Assembly: GCA_014218235.1 (NCBI GenBank)
Contig: CM024758.1
Location: forward strand, 68,024,206 to 68,088,205
DNA length: 64,000 nucleotides
DNA from: Colocasia esculenta
Lineage: Eukaryota > Streptophyta > Magnoliopsida > Alismatales > Araceae
Direction of reading: 5' to 3'
The notes beneath the pieces were generated by a model, which saw only the letters and a list, made by a program, of their open reading frames with translations, did no database searches and was not told where the DNA came from. Every line of letters begins with the position of its first letter. The stretch's first letter is position 1. Of the stretch, positions 11,152-23,520 are shown piece after piece. The position numbers and the translations under genes are program-made.

Positions 11152-14100
11152 TGTAACGACCCTCTTTATACCGGTACGGTTATACCAACCCACATCGATA
11201 TAGAAAGCGTCGCCACAGTGGGACATTTACCCAACACATTCAATAGGCTGAGATGTACACAAATATAACATATAACAGTGGAATAGAAAGAACTGATATG
11301 AACATCTTATTCCATCATCTACACTTTATCCACAGTCCATATAGAACAAAAGGAAACTAACTATTTCATAATTGAGAAATTAAATAAAATACATTGTCCA
11401 CAACTGAATTACATAGTGCTCTCAATTACATACTATGAGCAATAAAATACAACGTCGAAATCTCCACGAAGATCTCCTACTCACGCTCCGAGTCACTCCT
11501 GACTATCTCCTCGGAAGAAGTAGAGATATCTGCACCTATACGCCAAAGCAAGAGTGAGTCTACAAGACTCAGCAAGAAAATCCTTGCACATTACACATAC
11601 ATACATCATATGGACATTTTTCTTTTAAACGAAACCACAATTACAAGTAACATGGTTTAAACAAACTAAACATGTTGTTTCTACAACCTTATGATACATG
11701 GTACACGCTTTATATTTCTTTCATAACAAAATAAACTATCACATGCTTTCTATACATTCTTTAACATGCTAACTCAAGTCACATTTCATTACATTCATCT
11801 TTTAATACAATGGCAAGTTAAGCATAGAATTTACACATAATGAAAGAGATATTCCTAGCATGGATTCTATGAACATTCTCACATATATTACCAAAGTATA
11901 TACATAAATAGCTTGCTGTTTGACATGGATAAAAACACATTCATGTAGTGATTCACAAATTCACACGTTATCATATTAGTTCACATATTCACGTGATCAT
12001 TTACACATTTTACATATTCACATTTCACATGTACACAATCACATTGTTCTCATTAAATGCCGTGACACATAGTCCAAACCACCTCTAGAAGGACACACAC
12101 TTATCTCATCACACACATATCTATCACCTAGGCAATATAGTGATAGATTTAGGTTAACTGTGCAGAACCGGGAGAAGCACTCTCCACCCTAACCAGTGGT
12201 ACTTGTCCACCTCCAGGATTTTAATCTTAATGCCCATGGGACATCACACACATATGAACCTTCCCGTAGGGACTTTACTATGGTACAGTTCCTCAGCCCT
12301 TTACGGTAGTAGTGCCACCCATGGCGCATTTACACATTTTCTATTTTTAATTCACATTGTTCACACACACTTGTTTACACTATGGCATTCACATACACAT
12401 GGTTTCATGGATCAGTTTGTTAAATAACATGCTACTGTTTACAATATACAATAGGTTGCAAAGTTAACCCTAAGCATGTTGCAATTTACTAATTCATTAA
12501 CATTTGATATAAACAAGCGTTACTTGGTCATCCCCCGTGTAAAATCAAGATTATACATACTGTTATCCAAATAGCATGAAAATTTAATCACAAACTGTTT
12601 ACATTTCAATCATCATACCCACAAATTTTCATATTTTCAGAAATACACACTATTTATGAAAATTAGAACAGTTATATTACATAATTTGTCAACAATCAAA
12701 TTTGCATGGTTCACAGTGTTACAGGTACATTAACCATTCTAAAACATGCATCTTACAGTCATGATCTCACACAAAATTTCTAGGAATTTAACTTGTTTCA
12801 TACAATCTATTTGAGAATTTAAACTGATAATGCATGCTCACTATTTTACCATTCAGAAAATCTAGATATTCATATAGTCATCAAAAAATTCCCTAAGTCT
12901 CATGGCATGAATTGACACCTATAAACATCGTACAAAAATTCCATAGCACCCAAATTCCACATGGATCCAACATAAACAATATTTTACAAGATTAAAATCT
13001 ATCTAATAGATAATTTAGGAAATTTTAATAATGAAAGCACTTAACGAAAATTTCATAAAATTGCATAACATGATCCACTAGAGATATTATATAACATATA
13101 ATTTTTACAGTATATCCTCATGCGCATAAATCTAGAAATTAAATTATAAAGGGCAGACAAACATACTGTCCCTGCCTGAAGAACTCAGCGGCACACAGGT
13201 GGCCGGCTACCTGGTTAACGGCAACAAGGTGGCCGCTAATCGTACATCTTAATGGCAGCAAAGCTGGCCGTTAAGTTCCTGTCTGTGCAAAACACAGACT
13301 GAACTCCAAAATCTGATAGAAAGGGGGTTCCAGGACTCGATTAAAATCTGTAAAATTCCTGAGACCTACTAGACGCATGTATGGATAACAGGTATGGTTT
13401 ACTTGCCTTTGAATAAATCTACAAATGGAGATTTGGTTTGAAGAAGCCCTCCTCGGCCTGAGCAAAGAGCCTTCAAATCCTCCTCGATCTGGGTTCTGTG
13501 TCGATGCAGACTGCCACCGGTGTCGGAGAAGCCTTCCCAAACGTTTAGACCCCCTCCAGTCGCAGAAGATCGCCGGTAGGAGTCACCAATCGCCGGATCC
13601 ACGGATCCATAGTTCAGTTTTCGCACACAAAACTTAGGGTTTTTCTCAAGAGAGCAAAAGGGACTTAATCTGTCGATGGGGGTGTTTTTATAGGCTAGGG
13701 GGGTTTCGGTGACGCGTTTAGGTAGGGTATAGGACCGTTGGAGAATGGTTTCCTAAACAAGGGGCGACATTTTCGGGGACGTTTCTAGATCTGAAGACGC
13801 AATAGATCTGGGAGGTTAACGTCAACATCACTGGCTGCTAGCCCTGAGTTGGCGTCCATCGATGTGGCCGCTAACTCCGTATGAACGTCAACTTTTGTTG
13901 ACGCCAACAGACCGCTTGGCCAGAAATTAAAACTACAGAAAAATATATTTACACAATACAACTACATGTCATTTACCATACATACATTAAAATTCTATTT
14001 ATATAATGTAAATATATAACATACACAACCAAATATACATATAGTACAACACTACTCAAATAGTATATATATATAATATATATATATAGCTACACACACA

Positions 14101-14161
14101 AGTATCAATTTCTCACAAAATCAAACACCTATATAAGAGGGTAAAATTCAAGGGCCTTACA
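11152..14161 (-). repeat. 5' LTR of element B (3010 bp)
   Basis: It is the partner of 3199-6231 with the same ends (TGTAA...TTACA). It has the TATA box at 13685-13692, the leader AGGCAAGTA at 13400-13408 and inverted-repeat clusters at 13187-13278 and 13815-13915. The two LTRs differ by scattered transitions and many one-base indels, and this copy lacks one repeat unit in the downstream cluster. Confidence 0.93.
13685..13692 (-). promoter_or_regulatory. TATA box of the element B 5' LTR
   Basis: Sense TATAAAAA sits at the same place as in the 3' LTR and would drive the genomic transcript. The putative donor lies 277 bp downstream. Confidence 0.65.
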
Positions 14162-14478
14162 CTACTCTTGACTCTATAGCTAACTCCTTCGCAAACCGCT
14201 CGAAAATGAACAAGTGAGTGGCACCCGTATCAAACACAAACCGAGCGTGCACACCATGAATAGAACCGTACCTTCCGTGATGTTTTCCGCCTGCTCGACA
14301 TCCTCTCGCGCTAAAGCAAACACTCGAGCTTGGGCTCGAAGCCTTTCTGGTCTTCCTGTGGCTGGAGCTGCTGCTGCTGCCGCTGCTGGGGCTGGTGCTC
14401 CACGCTGAATACCCTGCTAAAGTCTGGGACAGTCTTTGATCTGATGCTCGCTTGTACTGCCGCACTTGAGACACTTCC
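14162..14478 (-). pseudogene. Element A gag end and protease start, beyond nested element B
   Basis: This is the continuation of 43-3198. It holds the retropepsin active site DTGATH (DTGA at 14220-14231, intact), the Gln/Pro-rich spacer and the second zinc knuckle read as CLKCGSTSEHQIKDC, one residue longer than the usual CX2CX4HX4C. A frameshift separates knuckle and protease. The segment ends at 14478 inside the knuckle region where LTR H begins, so the rest of A's gag and its 5' LTR are missing from the window. Confidence 0.85.
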
Positions 14479-15628
14479 TGTAACACCCCAAAAATTCAGT
14501 AATTTGAAAAATAGAAATAAAATAAAAATGATAAATTCAATATTTGTGAAATAGCAAAAACGTATGTGCATTAACATACATACAAAACCCATTATAAAAT
14601 TCTGTAGAAATCATAATTCAACTCTAAATAATACCTCCTAATGACCCACGAAGACATTCATGCAAACGAAAATCGGATGGTCTGAGTTTAAGACGTTTTG
14701 CGACTGAGTATCGTAATCAGAGAATAAGTCGGGAAATCATTATACACATACATAGATGAGTCAGAAAATTAAATAAAAATCATATATGGACTTCAAATAA
14801 TGTCCTCTAACGATCCATCAAGAAATTTGGTGTCAACAAAAATCATTTGGGGTAGGTTTAAGGGTTATTGTGACTTATTATCGTAATTAAGAAATAAGTT
14901 GGAAAATCCATTATCATGCGAATAAAATGTGATTATAAACCAAATTAAAAATGATGGGTGGACTTTAAACAACATGGATTGATAGCCCATTATCGGAATG
15001 GTGTAGCACCGCAGAAAATCAATGATTTAAAAATTGTAATAAATGGAAAGAAATAATTTCCATATTATCGGAATGATAGAACGTACGTACCACTATCGGA
15101 CGTGCAAGAACCCATCAAACAATTCTGTAAAAATTATAAATCAACCCTAGACATTTTTCCTAAGCGTTCCACGAAGAAATTCGTGCAACAAAAATTCCAA
15201 TTGGCCAAGTGTACGTCACAAAGTGACTAATTACCCAAATTAGAAAACTAAGTTGGAAAACCATTAACGCGGAAAAATAACATGACCATAAATTAAATAA
15301 ACATGTCAGATAGACTTCCAACATTATTTATTGATGACCCATTATCAAGATTTGGCCAATGGATCACTTTTGGCCCAAGAATAAAATGGAGCAAGAAAAT
15401 ACCCAAAAATTCGCACTTGTAATTATGCAGAAATTAGGAAGGGCAAATTAGGGTTAAAACAAGGGGGATTAACCATGGATGGCAATCCAATTCGTTCATA
15501 ACCATGTTAGGAGCCTTCCTAATGGTATTCCTACCTCTATTGAGAGGAGAATTCCAATTATGGCAACTATACATACATAACCGCAACCCCACTTCCCTAA
15601 CCATTAGGACATGTATAAACCCTAGATG

Positions 15629-15636
15629 TATAAATA
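15629..15636 (+). promoter_or_regulatory. TATA box of LTR H
   Basis: TATAAATA lies just downstream of a second TATAAAC and about 170 bp before the conserved GTAGGTG leader site, matching the spacing in LTR I. Confidence 0.5.
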
Positions 15637-16033
15637 AATATGAAGAGACTCTTAGGGAAGTTTTCCCATCATGTTGGTGTCGTGTGGAGGCGAGCTAGGA
15701 CACCAAAGGAGGAGAGGAACGGCTGGGAAGCGGAGCTTCATCCCCTACATCCTCTGCTGCATCCAGAACCACGATTTGCTTTAGATCTTCACAAGAGTAG
15801 GTGATCTCGGGCAGAAAAGTTAAGTTGCACAAACCTATGGTTAGAGCATCATGTCTAGTTTGATTTGCAAGTGGTTTGCCCAATTTTCATGGAGTACATG
15901 AGTCGCATTAAGCGTTTTCCCCAAGTCGCGCACTGTTAGGGCTTTTCCCATTCTTTATATGTTGCACATGATTTGAGACCAAATTAGATCCAACCACAAC
16001 ATGAAAGTTCTTCTACTAGTTGTCCTCGTCATC

Positions 16034-16306
16034 CTTTTTTTTTTTTTTTGGTAACGATGAAATCCCGCCCCGTGTGGCTTTGTGGGCTTAGGATTAGTGT
16101 TTGTGAACTCCAAGGTTAGGACTTGGCAGCTCCTACTTCTGTGTACCTGTATTGCCCTTACCCCACTTGACCGGAAAACCCCGAATCTACACACCTCGAG
16201 GATTGCATGTAAATCAGTTAAACCCCCCCCCCCCCCCCAGGAATCGAACTCGGGACCTCTTGCTTTTGAGCAAGAATTCTAACTGATTGACCCAACCGGG
16301 GTCCTC
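16034..16306 (-). mobile_element. tRNA-derived SINE inserted in LTR H
   Basis: On the minus strand it begins with a tRNA-like head (GACCCCGGTTGGGTCAATCAG at its start; box B GTTCGATTC with the preceding GAGGTCCCGA arm), then a run of 16 G, a body of about 170 bp, and a 15-base A tail (T15 at 16035-16049). A target duplication of about 10 bp flanks it: CCTCGTCATC at 16024-16033 and CCTCATCATC at 16307-16316, with one mismatch. The uninterrupted site is seen in LTR I (TTGTCCTCTTCATCTTTTC). SINEs rely on LINE enzymes. The tRNA head is too degenerate at box A to be a tRNA gene. Confidence 0.82.
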
Positions 16307-17196
16307 CCTCATCATCTTTTGTGTTGAGAGTTTTGTCTAAATGTCAATATATTTCAAGTTATAGGTCTGACATGAAGGTTGCAATGAAGTCACGTATGTT
16401 TAGGACTTTTTACATTCTTCAGAGGTTTCATGTGAATTGAGACCGAATTAGATCCAACACAAAACATGAAAGTTCTTCTAGTAGTTGTCCTAGTCATGTT
16501 TCATGTTGAGAGTTTTGTCTAAATGTCAGTAGATAGAGAGTTATAAGCATTACATGATGATCAGTTCCTGTTTCACACGTTTTCAGTCTGAGGTTTGAAC
16601 CGCGTCCGGTCCAGGCGACGCGATTCCAGTGCCTGGTATCACGTTGGCCTTGGCTGACGTGATTTAGCGTCTGACCAGTCAACAATTCGCGTGAAACTGT
16701 GTGCCGCCTGGTTTTCTGCGCCGGTCTGGTACGTGACGGGAACACCCGACGCGATTCAGGCGGTTTTCCTGCCCATTGCTTTATTAAATGAATTTTCATG
16801 AATGCATCGGGACTCCCCGACGTGAGCGTCCAGCTAGGTCGCCGCGATTTTGAGTCTTCACAGTTTCGCCATGTTTCGACTGTGCACTGTGTTGTTAATA
16901 GTGTCTACTGTGCAGGACGTGATTTTAGAGCCAACCCAAGACTGTTTTAATGTACTGTCAATCTAGTTCATGCATGTCCCTATGTGACATCATTTCATGT
17001 AGTGATGCAATGGCCTAATAGTGAAAACCTACATGAAATCTTAATTAGATATCTATTCTAAGCGCAATGGTTGATTTAATGTCATCTACCATGTGATCAT
17101 ATGATTGAGATATGTATGTTCGTAATCTATCCTGTCCATAATTGAAAAGTGATAAATGTTAAAAGTACTGCAACCATGGAATAGTTTGAATTGCAT

Positions 17197-18021
17197 AAGG
17201 ATGTGGCCGAGTTTGTGTCCAAGTGTTTAGTGTGCCAGCAAGTAAAGGCCGAGCGTCAGTGACGATCGGGCCTTATGCAGAAGATGGAGATACCTGTATG
17301 GAGGTGGGAGGCAATCACCATGGATTTGTGATGGGTTTGCCCATGTAAGCCAAGGGCAATGACTCGATTTGGGTGATTGTAGATTGTTTCTCCAAGACTG
17401 CTAATTTATTGCCCATGAAGAAGAAACAGTCTGTGGAGAGTTTGGCTAGGCTGTATGTTAGTAGCATTGTGAGGTTGCATGGTGTGCCGAAGTCCATTTC
17501 TTGGATAGAGACCTGCGGTTTACATCGAGGCTGTGGCAGGGTCTTTAGAAGGCTTTGGGTTCTCAATTGAAGCTTAGCTCGGCGTGTCACCCTCAAACAG
17601 ATGGCCAGTCCAAGAGGATGATTTAGATGCTCGAGGATATGTTGAGAGCGTGCATGCTTGATTGGAAGGGCGATTGGGAGCGTCATCTACCTCTTGTGGA
17701 GTTCGCCTACAACAACAGTTTTCATGCGAGCATCAGCATGGCTCCATTCGAGGCTCTGTATGGGCGACCTTGTAGATCTCCTTTGTGCTGAGCGGAGACA
17801 GGTGATAGGTATTTGTTTGGTCCGCAGTTGGTGCAGGAACTTCGGATAAGATTCAACTTATCATGTAGAGGTTGGTTGCGATGCAAGATAGGCAGAAGAG
17901 CTACGCCGACACAGAGGAAGGATTTAGAGTTCGAGGTTGGCGAGCATGTATTTGTCAAGGTTTCGCCTACCCAAGGCGTGGTCAGGTTTGGCAGCATAGA
18001 AGTTGAATCCAAGATTCATTG
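17197..18021 (+). pseudogene. Element D integrase fragment, 5'-truncated
   Basis: The plus strand enters a chromovirus integrase inside the zinc finger (AAGGATGTGGCCGAG; CLVCQQVKAERQ), passes through the core (frame 17373-17570: DCFSKTANLLPMKKKQSVE, VRLHGVPKS) and reaches the C-terminal module (DLEFEVGEHVFVKVSPTQGVV) before element C interrupts at 18021. There are many stops and frameshifts. The pol continues at 31338. Everything upstream of the zinc finger has been lost at the 17197 junction with LTR H. Confidence 0.85.
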
Positions 18022-20766
18022 TGTAACGACCCTCCTTATACCGGTATGATTTACCAATCCACGTCGATATAAAGGACATCATTACAGTGGGACCATTACC
18101 CCACACGGCATAATAGGTTGAAATGTACATGAATAACAAAAGAGTACAACAGAAATGAAATAGAATTCTTATTCCATCATCATTCACATAATTCCACAGT
18201 CTATATAGCAAAAGTAATAACAAATGTCTGCATTTTACAAGTCTATATGAATACATAATGACATTGTTCACATACTATGAAAGAAAGAGTAAACTACTCA
18301 GCACTTTACAAGTAGCTACTCCTCTCACTCGGAGTCGCTCCTCACTAAGTCCTCCTCAAGTACGGGGACACCTGTCTCACTTGTATGTTAAAGCAAGTAT
18401 GAGTCTTTCAACAAGACCCAGCAACAACCTAAGGTACATCCTTACACATATCACACACATGCTATTCTTTTAGAAATGAAGGAAATACATGGGCATGCTT
18501 CATGTTAATTAAGTAAATAATGACAACCTGCACATGTTTTCTACACATAACATGTAACTGATTCATGGTTTCAAATTCTATTCATATCATTTCACAATTC
18601 TACACAAATAAAGCATGGAATTATGCACATAGTCGCAAGCCAAAAATAGCATGATATCTAATCATTTTCACATGCTTTCATAACACTTATTCACATCTTA
18701 AGCTTGCTGTTTTAATATAAAAATATCACATTCACATGGTTTCGTATCTTTTCATATGCTATCACTTTCCCATAACACTATCACATGTTCACATTTCACA
18801 TATTCACATTTTTCACACTTTTACCCTTAATTTGCTGTGACACATAGTCTGAACCACCATAAAAAGGACACACATTCACATAACACATACCCATCACCTA
18901 GGCAATACAGTGATGAATCTTGGTAACTGCGCAAATCCAGAGAACCCTCTCCACCCTAACCAGTGGTACTTGTCCACCTCTAGGATTTCATCCTAATGCC
19001 CATAGGATGTCACATACACAATGAGCCTTCCATAGGGACTTTTCTACAGTACGCCTCCACAGCCTTCTATGGTAGCAGTGTCAATCTCGGCACAATTTAC
19101 AAATTATCACATTTAATCACATGGTTTACATTCACTATGTGCACCAATTTAATCCTTTTCACATGCACTTAAATAAATATCCATAGCTCAGGTTATAGAA
19201 CTTTACATACTGTTTCCACAGTGATAATAATCATAACAGAGCCCTAACATGCTGCTAAATGCTGAAATTTACATGATTCAAGTTAAACGCTCTTATCATG
19301 GCTGAAATGCTCTTTTAAAAGACATACAGTATTCACGGTTGTGAAAACAGTACAAGATTTTTATCACAAGGCTTCATACAGGTAATATGTCACATGCCTA
19401 ATTTTTAAATTTTTGTGCAATAGTAAACTAATTTTAATAATTTAAACAGATTTCATGCTAGTTTAGCAAATTTTCACTTAAACATGGTTCACACCAGCAA
19501 CTAATCTTTCCTATCCATTCTAAAACCTAAAAATAGTAACCCTAATAACATGGAAATTTTTGAAATCCTAACATGCAACGAATCCATTTATTCGGGATAA
19601 ACATAGTCATAACATGCTTATTCATCAATACAGAAATTTAATTAATAATATCACGCTCATAAAATTGACAGAACCTTATGATGTGACTTACAGGCCATAC
19701 CTGACAAACCCTAATTTTTACAACATGTACTTTAACCATAAGTCCGAAAATCACAGCACAGAGATCAAAACATCTGTTCTGAAAAACCTGAAGAACTTGA
19801 CGGCAAGGGCCTTGCCGCCAACGGGTTAACGGCACACGATGCTGTCGTCAACTCAAGAACTGGGCGGTAACAAGGTTGCCGTCAACCGCTTGTCTGTAGA
19901 AGTGCAGACCGAGCCTGAAACAAAAGATGAATTGGAGTTCCAAGACACGAATAAAAATCCGTAAAATTTCTGATACCTAAAGGACTTGTCTAGGATGTTA
20001 GCCCTCGATTACTTGCCTGGAAGAAAATCTACAAGGATCAAATATTCTAAGAAGCCCTCCTCATCCAAGCCAAGAGTTGCAAAATCCCTCCCAAATCTGG
20101 TCTGTTTGCTGATGTAGATGATCTCCTGTGTCGGGGAAGATTCCTCAATGCTTGGAGTAACTCCCAGTCGAAGTAGATTGCCGAAAGACCCCCTCACACG
20201 TCGGATCAAGCTTGCACAAGTTCTAGTTTTCTTTCAAGAACCCTAGGTTTTTCTCATGAGCCAAAGATCTAATCTGGCCGAAAACTGGATGTTTTATAGG
20301 GCTAATGGGTCGGGGTGCGCCTAGCATTAGGTTTCCTACCGTTGGGGATACTTTCCTAATCAAGAACCCAGAGAAACGCAGCCGTTTTCAGATCTGGAAT
20401 CGCAACATAAACGGAGAAGTAACGGCCACCATTGTTGTCGTTAACAGGAGGTCAGCGTCCATCGATCTGGACGTCACTCCCCTGCCCATGAAGTCAACGA
20501 CACACTTGTTGCCGTCAACCTGCTGTTAACGTCAAGGGATGTTGATGTTAACAGGAATTTCGTTGGAAAATAGAAACATCTAATAACAACATACACAATA
20601 TAGATACATACAATATGTACAGTATTATTTAAATACAATGTGCACAAAATTAATAAATACAATGTGTACAGAAATAACATGTTTTACATATGCACATAAT
20701 AAATAAATAATTCTAATATACACAAAATTAATAAGCATAATATGAACAAAATTCGAGGGCCTTACA
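18022..20766 (-). repeat. 3' LTR of element C (2745 bp)
   Basis: The sense start is TGTAAGGCCCTCGAA at 20766 and the end is GGTCGTTACA at 18022. It has a TATA box at 20292-20298, a leader donor-like AGGCAAGTA at 20010-20018 and inverted-repeat clusters at 20418-20550 (upstream) and 19797-19897 (downstream), built from GTTGACGGCA/TTGCCGTCAA. The open frame at 20009-20209 starts with TTG and is not called a gene. Confidence 0.92.
20292..20298 (-). promoter_or_regulatory. TATA box of the element C 3' LTR
   Basis: Sense CCTATAAAAC lies 274 bp before the conserved AGGCAAGTA leader site. Confidence 0.6.
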
Positions 20767-20801
20767 CCCTCCCCCTAAAAGAAAACTTCGTCCTCAAAGT
20801 T
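20767..20801 (-). promoter_or_regulatory. Polypurine tract and hairpin of element C
   Basis: Sense TTTTAGGGGGAGGG abuts the 3' LTR. Just upstream in sense is AACTTTG-AGGA-CGAAGTT (20784-20801); one stem position is a T:G wobble compared with element B. Confidence 0.75.
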
Positions 20802-20804
20802 AGA

Positions 20805-22170
20805 ATGAAAATACTAACCAAACAAATGGGGATACTCTTCTTCATGGCATCCTTAAGCTCCCATGTAGCCTCCTCCCGCGAGAAGTTCCTCATAACACCT
20901 TCACGGATGCAATACCTTGTTCCTGAGGTGTCGAACCTCCGGTCTAGGATGGCTATTGGTTGCTCTACATATGACAAATCTAGCTGAATCTCCACTAGCT
21001 CGTGACTAAAAACATGCAACGGATCTCTCACATATCTCCTGAGCATAGACACGTGGAAAACTAGTGTACACTAGCTAACACTGGGGGTAAAGCTAGCTTA
21101 TATGCCACGCTGCCCATCCGCCTGAGAATCTAAATTGGCCAATGAATCTTGGACTCAACTTGCTATACCTGCCAAACCTGACAACGCCTCAGGTAGGAGA
21201 AATCTTAAGAAATACATGCTCGCCCACCTCAAACTCCAAATCCTTCTCTGTTGTTAGCATAGCTCTTCTGCCTATCCGTGCCGTAACCAACCTCTACCTG
21301 ATAAGCTGAATCTTATCCAAAGTCTCCTGCACCGACTTTGGACCAACAAACTGCCTATTGCCTGTCTCCTCCTAGCACAAAGGAGATCTACAGGGTCACC
21401 CATACAAAGCCTCAAACGGAGCCATGCCAATGCTTGCATGAGATTGTTGTTGTAGGCAAACTCCACAAGAGGTAGATGACGCTCCCAATCACCCTTCCAG
21501 TCAAGCACGCATGCTCTCAACATATGCTCGAGCATCTGAATAGTCCTCTGGGACTGGCCATCTGTCTGGGGATGGAACGCCGAACTAAGCTTCAGATGAA
21601 ACCCAAAGCATCCTGAAGACCCTGCCACAGCCTCGAAGTAAACCGTGGGTTTCGATTAGAAATATAGACTTCGGCACACTATGCAACCTCACAATGCTGC
21701 AACATACATCCTAGCCAAACTCTCCACAGACTGCTTTTTCTTCATCGGCAAGAAATGCGCCGTCTTGGAGAAACAATCTATAATCACCTAAATCGAATCA
21801 TTGCCCTTAGCTGATCTGGGCAAACCCATCACAAAATCCATGGTGATTGCCTCCCACATCCATACAGGTATCTCCATCTTTGCATACCCGATGGTCGCTG
21901 ACGCTTGGCCTTCACCTGCTGGCACAATAACCACTTGGATACGAACTCGCCACATCCTTCATACCAGACCTCTAGAAAGATCTCTTCAAATCTTGGTACA
22001 TCGTGGTGTTGCCTGGATGAATAGAAAACCTTGACCTGTAAGCTTCTGCTAGAACTCGCTCACGGACAACCACAACATCAGGAACACAAACTCGGTGCTG
22101 AAATTAATAACACCATCCTCATCTCGAGCAATGCCTTACATGCCCACCAACTTCTGAAGTCTAGGATCAG
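20805..22170 (-). pseudogene. Element C integrase and chromodomain, catalytic Glu changed
   Basis: The chromodomain end is readable (VEQPIAILDR, RNFSREEATWELKDAMKK) but broken by frameshifts in 20830-21060. The frame 21272-21628 holds AFHPQTDGQSQRTIQMLEHML and WERHLPLVEFAYNN. The family motif is DGQSERT, so the third catalytic residue of the D-D-E triad is Gln. The core start and zinc finger lie at about 21640-22170 with several one-base deletions. The protein is inactive. Confidence 0.82.
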
Positions 22171-22800
22171 CTCTCTGCTACTCGACCACCTCATCTAGAA
22201 CTGTGGATTAGATAGCCCAGCTGAGCCACGAAAGTCTGACACAACTGTGGTTCTAACTCAGTCATCGCACAAGCTGCATCCTTAAGCTCTTCCAATCCTG
22301 CCGAAGCAAAGACCTCTTCCTACTGAGCGCATCAGCCACCACATTCGCCTTCCCTGGATGGTACTGAAGCTCGAAGTCGTAGTCATTGAGAAACTCAATC
22401 CACCGTCTCTGCCGCAAGTTCAACTCCTTCTGCAAGAAAAGATACCTCAGACTCTTGTGGTCAGTGAACCCTCGAACTTGACACCATAAAGATAGTGTCT
22501 CCAGATCTTCGTGCATGAACCACAGCCACTAGCTCCAAATCATGGGTCGGATAGTTTACTCTCATGCTCCTTTAATTGGCGAGAAGCATATGCAACTACC
22601 TTACCATGTTGCATCAACACACAACCAAGACCTATCTGAGAAGCATCAGAATAGATGGCAAAACCCTCTACACCACTAGGCAAGATCAACATAGGTGCAG
22701 ATGTAAGCCTCTCCTTCAACAACTGGAAACTATTCTCGCAATCATCAAACCACACAAACTTCACACCCTTCCTGGTTAGCTTAGTCAAAGTTCGGCGATA
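22171..22800 (-). pseudogene. Element C RNase H, decayed
   Basis: Two frames hold the domain. 22540-22788 has VWFDDCENSFQLLKERL, GFAIYSDASQIGLGCVLMQ and YASRQLKEHE, and 22262-22516 has FTDHKSLRYLFLQKELNLRQ and YHPGKANVVADALSRK with the terminal Asp kept. A frameshift near 22520-22560 separates them. Confidence 0.82.
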
Positions 22801-23520
22801 GATGCAAAGCCCTCAATGAATCGCCTGTAATAGCCTGCTAACCCAAGAAAACTGCGAATCTCCGATGGGTCCTTGGAATCTCCAATCTAATACTGCCTGG
22901 ACCTTCGCCGATCAACTGCAACTCCATCGCCTGAGATAACATGCCCAAGGAAATGACCTCGCGCATCCAGAAATCGTACTTGCTGAACTTAGCATAAAAC
23001 TTGTGCTCTCGAAGACCTCCAAAACAACCCTCAAATGCTCACATGGTGTAGCCTCATCAGGAGAATAGACTAACACATCGTCAATGAACACCACAACAAA
23101 ACTATCCAGATATGGCCTAAACACCCTATTTATGAGGTCCATGAATGCTGCAGGGGTGTTAGTCAGACCAAATGGAAGCACAAGAAACTCATAGTGTCCA
23201 TAACGAGTCCTAAAAGTAGTCTTGGACACATCTTCATTCTTGATCCTTACTGATGATAGCCGGATCGCAGATCAATCTTAGAGAAAACGGATGCATTCTG
23301 CAGCTGATCGAACAAATCATCAATCCGCGGCAAGGGATACCTGTTCTCACTGTCACCTATTTGAGCTTCCTATAATCAATGCACTTCTTGAGGGAACCGT
23401 CCTTCTTCTTCACGAATAATATAGGTGCACCCCATGGTGACACACTAGGGCGAATGAATCCCTTATTTAGCAAATCCTGCAACTGCTTCCTCAGCTCAGC
23501 TAACTCCACATGTGCCATCC
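22801..23520 (-). pseudogene. Element C reverse transcriptase, decayed
   Basis: The frame 22912-23229 contains TTFRTRYGHYEFLVLPFGLT, AAFMDLINRVFRPYLDSFVVV and the catalytic FIDDVLVYS (FIDD at 23077-23088). The N-terminal part continues in other frames to 23520 (GAPILFVKKKDGS, CIDYRKLK). The catalytic Asp pair is intact, but frameshifts near 23240, 23345 and in the thumb destroy the protein. Confidence 0.85.

Larger units (their letters stand above)
3199..14161 (-). mobile_element. Complete Ty3/gypsy chromovirus B (Tekay-like), about 11 kb, nested in A
   Basis: Both LTRs (3199-6231 and 11152-14161) run from TGTAA to TTACA. The element is flanked by an exact 5-bp duplication CTACT (3194-3198 and 14162-14166). 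The sense strand is minus: 5' LTR, PBS, gag, protease, RT, RNase H, integrase, chromodomain, PPT, 3' LTR. The chromodomain fused to the integrase C-terminus marks it as a plant chromovirus; the Tekay-type assignment rests on general resemblance and was not tested by a tree. It sits inside the protease of a sister copy (A). The LTRs differ by many substitutions and small indels, so the insertion is not recent. Confidence 0.93.
14479..17196 (+). repeat. Truncated LTR of a second retrotransposon family (H)
   Basis: It starts TGTAACACCCC and matches the LTRs of I and J block by block: five degenerate units of about 170 bp in U3 (near 14602, 14775, 14956, 15125 and 15290), a TATA box, a GTAGGTG donor-like site (15797), the GTCGCGCACTGTTAGGGCTTTTCCC block, then a repeat cassette. 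Here the cassette is GACGYGATT, five copies between 16617 and 16924. It ends near 17196 without the TGACA terminus or a PBS, about 0.9 kb short. No other element H sequence is present. The target duplication cannot be checked. Confidence 0.82.

Noticed and set aside
14602..15340. Centromeric satellite array
   Set aside because: The units of about 170 bp are strongly diverged, few in number and always within the U3 of LTRs that have proper ends.
16240..16306. Functional tRNA gene on the minus strand
   Set aside because: Only box B and its arm are good; box A and the cloverleaf are degenerate and the segment continues into a SINE body with a poly(A) tail and target duplication.
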